From positions 56,208,229 through 56,272,228 of the forward strand of contig CM071570.1 of assembly GCA_036426205.1 (NCBI GenBank): DNA of 64,000 nt. The letters run 5' to 3'. A program made the translations under genes and the position numbers. The notes under the pieces were generated by a model. That model made no database searches, was not told the origin of the DNA, and worked only from the letters and a program-made list of their open reading frames with translations. Positions 57,086 to 64,000 of the stretch are shown here, piece by piece. This DNA is from Ascaphus truei (Eukaryota; Chordata; Amphibia; Anura; Ascaphidae). The stretch's first letter is position 1, and each line of letters opens with the position of its first letter.

Positions 57086-57306
57086 GTGAATACTTTACCA
57101 CCAGCAATGATGATAAAAATAAAGACAGCACTCAGCAGTAAAGTCCAAAAGTAACAGTGTTCAGCAAAAAAAGTCACACAAATCCAACGTTTCGATCCAC
57201 ACAACGGGATCTTTGTCAGGGGTGCGCCCACCCACTGTTACTTTTGGACTTTACTGCTGAGTGCTGTCTTTATTTTTATCATCATTGCTGGTGGTAAAGT
57301 ATTTAC
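57086..57306. mobile_element. Fold-back element, 74-bp near-perfect arms
   Basis: 57086-57159 and 57233-57306 are inverses with about one mismatch. The 73-nt loop reads, on minus, CCCTGACAAAGATCCC, a GATCC/GGATC hairpin, then CGAAACGTTGGATTTG, a degenerate hammerhead-like motif. Confidence 0.88.
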
Positions 57307-58849
57307 TATATATATATTTATCTATATATATATTTATCTATATCTATATCTATCAGCCAATCTGACCTATGAACCATTTTGCTATCTCTACTCTGGGGAT
57401 TTTATGATTTCCTTCACTGTATATATATTTCACTCTTTCGTTGTTCTTGTTTTTGAATAAAAAATTATTATTTTACCTGCGATACGAAGCACGTTGATTT
57501 GCTCACCTCAGTGATTACTTGTGGGATATTAGGATCTCGCTACACGTATTATCCCTTCTATTTTCTTACAGTCAGGGCATCATTATAAGGAACTTTTGTG
57601 ACCCCATGGTCACATTTAGTGTGTTATATATTCTATTGTATTTCCTTTTGCACCTTTTGTCATTTTATGATAATTGCCCTTAGGCTGAGCGGTCAGTCAT
57701 CACGTAGTAGTAATACACCAGGACTTTGGAAGAATGGCTGGCCTGGTTATGTACAGGCAGGGAAGAACAAAGGGTGAAGGTGCAATGATAGAGGCAACCA
57801 GGGATAAAATGTTAAATGTGACAAGATTTTGACATGATTATTGTCTGGTCAGAGGTGTCTCCTACAGTAGGTTGCACTGGTGTGGGGCCAGAAATGACAC
57901 ACCAGTTGACGGATCTAGCAGTAAGATAAATAAGACTAATGCGGCATTCGTGATGGATTTATGGGGAATTGCAGTAAGGCATGAGGACCTAGAAGAGGGG
58001 CTAAAAGACCTGTTTTGGGAGGAGGGGGTCATTTATTAAATATCGGGAATGATATCCTGATTTTAGCATGGCAAGGCGCTGGAAAAGGCAGGAAGGCTAG
58101 TGGCAGCTTGCAAGGCCAGTTTAAAGCCTGTTAAATTACCTTGCTGGTGGCGGGAGTAATGTTACTCTGGGAGGGGCACTCAGTCAGTATTGGCTCCTGG
58201 AGGGAGGTTGCAGACTTAGGAAGTATTTTAGTTGGGGAAGGCAGTACGATTCCAGGCTGTTGCGGCCGGAATGGTGATGACCTTCCAGATGGAATGTGTG
58301 GTAGGCGGTACCATTTCTGACTAGGTTCGTTTGGTGTGGTAGTTACCTCCCGATGGGAGCTCTGTGCATTCAGACCAAGGTATTGAATGGCTAGAAGAGC
58401 ACGAGCAAATAGTATCCCTCGAGTAACGGTAGATGTGAGCGGAACATTCTGGCTGGGTCCCTGGTTGGGAATAAATATGAGATATTTATCTGTTGTAATA
58501 AATAAAACTGTGGCCATAAATTTCTCCCAAGAAGTTGTATGGAGTGTTTATTGGGAATGAGAGAGGGGTCCAGATCGAGGCATGGGTAAGTCATGTGATT
58601 TGTAGGTAGCAGATAGCAGTGGGATGGGTATTGAGATACTGTACTGTATGGAGGAGGGATTGTGTGTGTTTTTTAGTGTGTCATACAGTAGCTTTCATAG
58701 AAACTGTGTGTAAACATCCAGAAGACTCTTGCTTATTGGAAACCAATGATATGAATTAGAGTGGAGAAGATCAATAAAATACTATGTGCCTGAAAGGTTA
58801 CTGTATTTCTTCATTTGTACACTTTACTCTATTACAATCATGGTCAACA
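57307..58849. other. No feature recognised
   Basis: TA-rich to 57360, then ordinary sequence. The 128-codon minus frame at 58131 shows no domain. Confidence 0.45.
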
Positions 58850-59065
58850 AATGTTTTTAAACTGATACAAAGCGAAGAGGTGGACAATTTTTTATTGTAC
58901 TAGCTTTCACAGAATACAACTTATTTGAGAGATTTCAGAAAAATGCCTTTCCTGGGTTTGTCATATACTCTGGTGTAAAGAGAAAAAATTGGGAACTGTT
59001 ATTTATAACTCAGAAATCATCAGTATGAAATAGCATGTATCAGACAAATAAAAAGGATATATCTT
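58850..59065 (-). mobile_element. Possible old Penelope 3' end
   Basis: On minus: GCTGATGAAAAAGATATATCC ... GTGAAAGCTAGTACAATAAA, reminiscent of the GAAGAAG...GAAAGCT...AATAAA end at 54.3 kb. Weak. Confidence 0.35.
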
Positions 59066-60985
59066 TTTCATCAGCGTACAATATTATCAATGATAAATTG
59101 TAACCACTAGATGTTGTGGCAGAATAGCTTCAACAGATTCAAAAGGGCAATGGAGAGTCTACTAGCAAGATGGACCCAAACGCAACTTCCGTGCCTGGAA
59201 CCTAAATTCACCTGTAATGTTGAATGCAGTAAGTGGATGATGTACTGTGCTATACTCTTCCAGACACATGTAGTACTTGCCACTATTGGTGACAGGAAAC
59301 TGAGATGTTCAGTGTGTTCTCATGTATAGTGGCACACACACATTGTTACCTAAAGAATATTTAATACTTTTAAGCAACATAATGTGCAAGATTCTTGGAG
59401 GTCAAGAAACCACATGAATACTAAGGAAGTTGTTAATGTAACAAGTTCCCGTGTGATAGTGCAGATGAGGGTGAATAATGTGTTTTTCGACAAAATATTT
59501 TGGATACACCTTCATCAATTAAATAATCATTTCTGTTTTGATCCCAATTACATTGGTGAGCAAACAACGTAAGAAATAATACTGCTGCCACTTGGGGAAG
59601 GAGCAAATCGTTGAGCTCTAAAAATGCTTCAGGTAGATTCTTCATCTAATTCAGATTCTTCAAAATAAACTGTGCAAGCGGAAGCAACATTTCCAGTCTC
59701 CATGGGATGTTTGCCTTGCACAGACTCTAAATGTATCAATGTGTTGCAACTCAAAGTATATAATGGCAACACTGTTTAATGAAAAATTCAGAGGGAGCCT
59801 GCCATCCCTTCCTGGTCTAAAATAAGCTTTTAACACAAATAAGGACTTGCTCATAAAAAGTATTTTTTGATATGGGCACTACTGCTTCTGATGTTCTTAT
59901 GTATGCTGTTATTTTTCTTGATGTTTTTATTACTTCTGTTCCTAAAATTGCAATGTGACTTACTCTGCCCTAAAGTGTAGTGTTATTATTACTTCACTTT
60001 TATAATATGATTTTATTATATTGGATACTTTAATATTATTTTTTTCTTTACTTTCACCTTTTCATCTTAATCCCACATTTATTGTTAACAGTTTTCGGCC
60101 TTTGAGAATTGGTGATCATGGACACCTATATGAATTCTTTAGCAACTACTTTAAAGCCCGTCCCAAATCACTGCAACTGTATTGTTTCCTCAGTTTGGTA
60201 CATTACTGTATAAGCGCTTAATTTGTCTCTGGTGAAAGAAGCATACGGCCTGCTATTTGTTATGTTATGTGTTTCAAAAGTTATTAAACAGACCTCTTAC
60301 AATTGGTGAGTGGTTTCATGTCTTTGCAATACAAACATCTATTACTAAATGAACTGTACTCTTTAATATGTTTCTTCCCATAGTACACCACAATAGTTAT
60401 ACTTTTTATGCTCTGATTCAAACAATAGAAACATATTCAGATAATGACATGTGTTTTTGTTTTTACAAGCACCACTTACAAATAAATTCACAAGAGATTA
60501 GTTGTTGAGGTGCTGAGAACAGGAGTGTGCACGTATCAAACAATCCATTTTTTATATACTGTATGCTATTACTACCTTAAAATACTTCTTCACTAAACGA
60601 TCAGATTTTGCCGAGGTTATAGTCCACCATATTATATCTGCAGTCTTAGAAAACGCCAGAACTACAAAAATGTTAAGTTGATTTTCATAATTTTGATAAC
60701 ATTATCATTTTTTTGATCATGTAATTAAACTGTGGATTTATGCAAATATAACAATTATTAACTCACTGGTGTCAGACATGTTTACACAAATATTTGAACT
60801 TTTCAGCTTAACAGGCATAGGAGCAATTACTGACATTTTTTGGATGGTGTTTTGTCTGCAAAATGTTCCCCAACAAATGTTTTTCTAAATATATAAAAAT
60901 CTTGAGCCAAAGGAATAACTGTTCGCTAGCATGCATTATTTCTAACTCGCTCGTTGTCAAATAAGCAGAGTTTCCACTTGGAATA
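59066..60985. other. AT-rich DNA, no feature recognised
   Basis: Nothing supportable. Confidence 0.5.
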
Positions 60986-61560
60986 CATTATGGAGGAGTA
61001 TAAGAGATGTGTGCACAGGTTCATATAATGGAGACCGATTTGGGTGAAATTATATCTTGGCTTTATTGAGCCTGTTTCTTCATCCAGGCAAAACATACAA
61101 AAACAACAAAATTACAAACCCCCCTTTGTAAGGGCTAACTTACTTCCCCAGACCCTATCTGCAGGACTGGAGGGATATTCCCATTACCAGCCTATCACCC
61201 CAAAGTTTCAGGAAGTACCGTAAGCAGGTGGCCCTCCACGTCAGTCTCTGGCAGGTTCCTGGGTCCTCTGTGTCCAGGAAATTTAAGTCTCTGGGTGTCT
61301 GTGTGTCTTGATCTCAGCACACCTTTGTGCTCAAGACAGTGTCTGTGTGCTGGCTTCTCTACTTTCATGTGTCAGCCCAATTGTGAGCTCTCTCCTGTTT
61401 CCAACAGGAGGCTTTTCTTAGAGCTCTAATGTGGCCACGTGGTGTCTAGTTAATTGCCTGTCTGCAATTAACCAGCTCCCTGCTGGATTTAGAGGTAGTT
61501 TCTCTCAACAGTTATACAGTAAGTCCCTGTTACAAGGAGGTACATGCAATATGGTTTCAT
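60986..61560 (-). mobile_element. LTR-like fragment, family 1, copy 2
   Basis: Minus AATAAA at 61067-61062 and the shared block GACTGGAGGGATATTCCCAT (61168). A related stretch with TCCTGTTCATTCAGGAG and a Gly-poor AT flank lies at 62040-62240. Boundaries unresolved. Confidence 0.42.
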
Positions 61561-63129
61561 TCTGTTTTATTTGGAAATATTCAACAACTTCTAGTTTCAA
61601 TGCAGAAACATGAGTTGTTTAAAACATAATAACACTGTTTAATTCTCCTAAGCACAGATTTAATTACTTCTTTCAGGGTTTGACATAAATAAGGCTGGGT
61701 GCATATCCAACTACAGAAATAGTTGCTGGAAAAAAGCCAGAAGCACAAAAAAAAGAAGATTGCTAGTAATTTATTGAAGAGATGTGCTGTGGCTGCATTT
61801 GTGTTCTGGCTGTGAAGCAACACATTAGATTTCTGTATAACTTCTTCATCAGCCTTGCCACAAATTCGTATTCCAAATGACAATCATATATTTTATACCA
61901 GGTACATGAACAAATGATGGTGAGTCATGAGTGCAGGAACTATTTGGTACGTAGCTAGCAGCACTCTACGTAAGAAATTAGTATCATACCTACATTACCA
62001 TAATGTAAAAATATATAAACCCAGAGGAGGCTGCAGCAAGCCCTGCTACTCTAGTTCCATCCCCATGTGGTGAATATAAAAGTGCCAAAAACTCTCTATA
62101 AAATAGCTCTGTCTCTGGCAACGTCCTGCCTTTTAAACCTCCTGTTCATTCAGGAGTGCTGTTTGTTAATTTGCTGTGCCTGCAAATAGCCTCTCCAGGG
62201 GAAGATAACTGCTTGTATGCTGGCGCCAAAATGGTCGCTAGGCAACAATATGTAAACTAACCAAATAAATAATACTTAAGGATCATTAAAAGCTGCAGTT
62301 AAACATCTACAGTATACACATAATGTTCCTGATTTTATTCGCAGAACTAGGGCACTACAAGTCGCAATCGAAACTGCAACTTGGTTGATTTATCTGAAAT
62401 TCTGCCACTGCATATTAGCGATCCCTGCTTGCAACTAATATAATACAAAATAGAAAACATATACCTTGTATGGTTAAAATTGCCAAAAAAGGTAACTATT
62501 GGCATTGCTGAGCAAGTTGCTATAGTTCAGCATGTTGGAGTCCCAAGAGAAAATGTTATCTAATACAGTGTTGTATTCCACTTATGACCACTTAGTTGAT
62601 ATTTTATCTAGTGATTAAAGGTTTGTTGTTATATTTCCAAATGTTATAATGTATAACCACAGACATGGATTTGTATTTGAGTTCTTGAATTCTGTATGTT
62701 TTGTTGTCCTATGAAAAGCCCCAAATCTCAATGCGTCAGTTTACTTATTGTAATCCAAAGTGGGCATAAGGTGTGAAAGAGAAACTCACAAGTTAATTCC
62801 CCCGGAGAAATGTACATACTCATAGGTCATGCTTCTCTGCAATCACTATGGGGAGGCGAAGGCCACAAGATATCAAGGATGTTTGCAATCCAGGGATACA
62901 ATGTTCAACAGTTTCCAACCTGACTAGACAATCTGTTCTATAAAGTCATATGTTGGAGACTTATTTAAAATCATACAAGGCATATATTTTGTAAGTGTCA
63001 AGATAGAAGCTGGACTGCGTTGTGTGAAGCCTCCAGAGTGATCCATTTTGTGGCATATACTGTAGGCAATATCCTAGCAGGAAGGGCACAATTAAAGGTA
63101 ACCGGGTTATGATTTATCAGGGTTATACA
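61561..63129. other. Mostly unrecognised
   Basis: 62040-62240 may be another LTR-family-1 piece. 61700-61870 on minus (GGCTGATGAAGAAGTTATAC ... CTTCAATAAATT) may be another very old Penelope end. Confidence 0.35.
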
Positions 63130-63660
63130 CAATGTTAATGATCCCCACAGCACAGTAGTACCAACTCAGCCAGTCCCACCATCTGGGTGTGTTTCTCCTC
63201 TCATCCTGTGCATCAGCAGCAGTATGACCTTCCACACATGCTGCTCATTTGCCTACTGCTACGTCACAACCTTCATCAAGGCACAGAAGCTCCTCCTTCA
63301 GGGACAGTCTCAGTCTTCAAAACAAAACACAAAACAGCGCACAACGCTCATGGTGAAGTAAGAATGAACAATTTATATTAAAAAGTAATTCAAGGTTCTG
63401 CGTACATCAGTTAAAGGTAAAACAGGCATGAACTGTAACTTTCCCTGATGAAGTGGCCTTTATAGTTGCTACGAAACTAGTTGGAATTTTACTTTTATTG
63501 ATCTACTAGTACCCTTAGTATTCTATCACTTTGCTGGTTAAGTGAAGCTGGCGTGGGAGGCAGAGCTGACCCTGATCGGTGAGACTGTCCCTCTACCAGC
63601 TACTCCTAAACGGAGCTTGGGACTTATCTACCTGGATTACGTGGAAGCCTAAAGGGAACC
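63130..63660 (+). mobile_element. Penelope/fold-back-type terminal sequence
   Basis: At 63446: CCTGATGAAGTGGCC, a GTGGC/GCTAC stem, then GAAACTAGTTGG. It is the hammerhead-like hairpin motif seen repeatedly in this window. No intact coding region. Confidence 0.4.
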
Positions 63661-63670
63661 CTCCGCTTCT

Positions 63671-63815
63671 ATTATTTTATTTATTTATTTATAAAATATT
63701 TTACCAGGAAGTAATACATTGAGAGTTACCTCTCGTTTTAAAGTATGTCCTGGGCACAGAGTTAAGACAAATAATACATGGTTACAAATACAGTTACATA
63801 AATGAACAGGGTATA
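63671..63815 (-). repeat. Retroposon 3' end (family of 1600-1682)
   Basis: On minus: CCATGTATTATTTGTCTTAA, GAGAGGTAACTCTCAATGTA, TTACTTCCTGGTAAAATATT, then ATAAATAAATAAA. Longest of the three copies. Confidence 0.7.
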
Positions 63816-63857
63816 CATTATATACTGCACCGACACACTTTATTCGAGCAAATACCC

Positions 63858-64000
63858 AGTATGTACCTGGCAGATACCTGGAATGCGCCGCTCCTCACCT
63901 CTGACAAGCCCCGTTGCGTTTGCCTTCCCAGCCTGGGTTCATGCCTGGCTGACGGGCGGCTGATCTGTTAAATGATAATGATTAGGATTTAATAGGCTGC
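63858..64000 (+). repeat. Interspersed repeat family B, copy 2 (runs off window)
   Basis: CATGCCTGGCTGACGGGCGG, TGATAATGATTAGGATTTAA and TAGGCTGC match 56628-56755 on the other strand. Confidence 0.7.

Overview
This window looks like vertebrate, probably anuran amphibian, non-coding DNA. I see no convincing host protein-coding exon. Nearly all recognisable content is transposable-element sequence, satellite-like sequence or simple repeats embedded in AT-rich DNA, as expected for a very long intron or an intergenic region. The amphibian call is inference: it rests on a CORE/MIR-like tRNA SINE, L2-clade LINEs with a 3' end typical of frogs, Penelope-like fragments, and several TTAA-, TA- and hAT-type short elements. 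Most long open frames are translations of CT, CA or GA repeats, or shadows on the opposite strand of the LINE.

Layout. 0-9 kb: a SINE end, a LINE-type 3' end, a hairpin element, a G-rich minisatellite (4.6-5.0 kb), a GC-rich patch (5.0-5.65 kb), then plain AT-rich DNA. 9.4-10.9 kb: an internally deleted LINE copy split by an 857-bp insertion with TG...CA ends and a 5-bp target duplication (candidate solo LTR). 13.3-14.1 kb: a TTAA-bounded element with 29-bp inverted repeats. 17.6-17.7 kb: a possible micro-exon and a juxtaposed splice-site motif resembling a recursive splice site. 20-23.7 kb: two TTAA MITEs, a repeat with internal ~115-bp units, an LTR-like piece and a long CT tract. 24-31.3 kb: a G-rich minisatellite interrupted by a truncated L2, then a nearly intact L2 LINE on the minus strand (endonuclease and reverse transcriptase, one frameshift). 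33-38 kb: nested pogo-like MITE, more TTAA MITEs and hAT-like ends. 38.4-41.2 kb: a Penelope fragment and the most interesting locus. 42-50 kb: LTR-like pieces, a hAT MITE and a Tigger-like MITE. 51-54.5 kb: a ~300-bp direct duplication, a large inverted repeat and a Penelope-like endonuclease-region remnant with its 3' end. 55-64 kb: hairpins, satellite-unit relics and LTR-like pieces.

The best candidate for an undescribed system is at 40.59-41.20 kb. Two 98%-similar 214-bp direct repeats (period 399 bp) flank a 185-bp spacer with a near-complete type I hammerhead ribozyme motif. The 214-bp repeat carries an octamer (ATTTGCAT), a Staf/ZNF143-like site and, about 150 bp further on, a sequence very like a U6-type proximal sequence element: the layout of an snRNA promoter placed just upstream of the ribozyme. 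This mirrors the known newt satellite 2 design and animal retrozymes. A second, opposite-strand hammerhead lies 1.2 kb away (39.6-39.7 kb), and diverged relics of the unit lie at 48.8 and 55.9 kb. Many looser hammerhead-like hairpins (CTGANGA, stem, GAAAC) sit inside Penelope-type and fold-back elements across the window.
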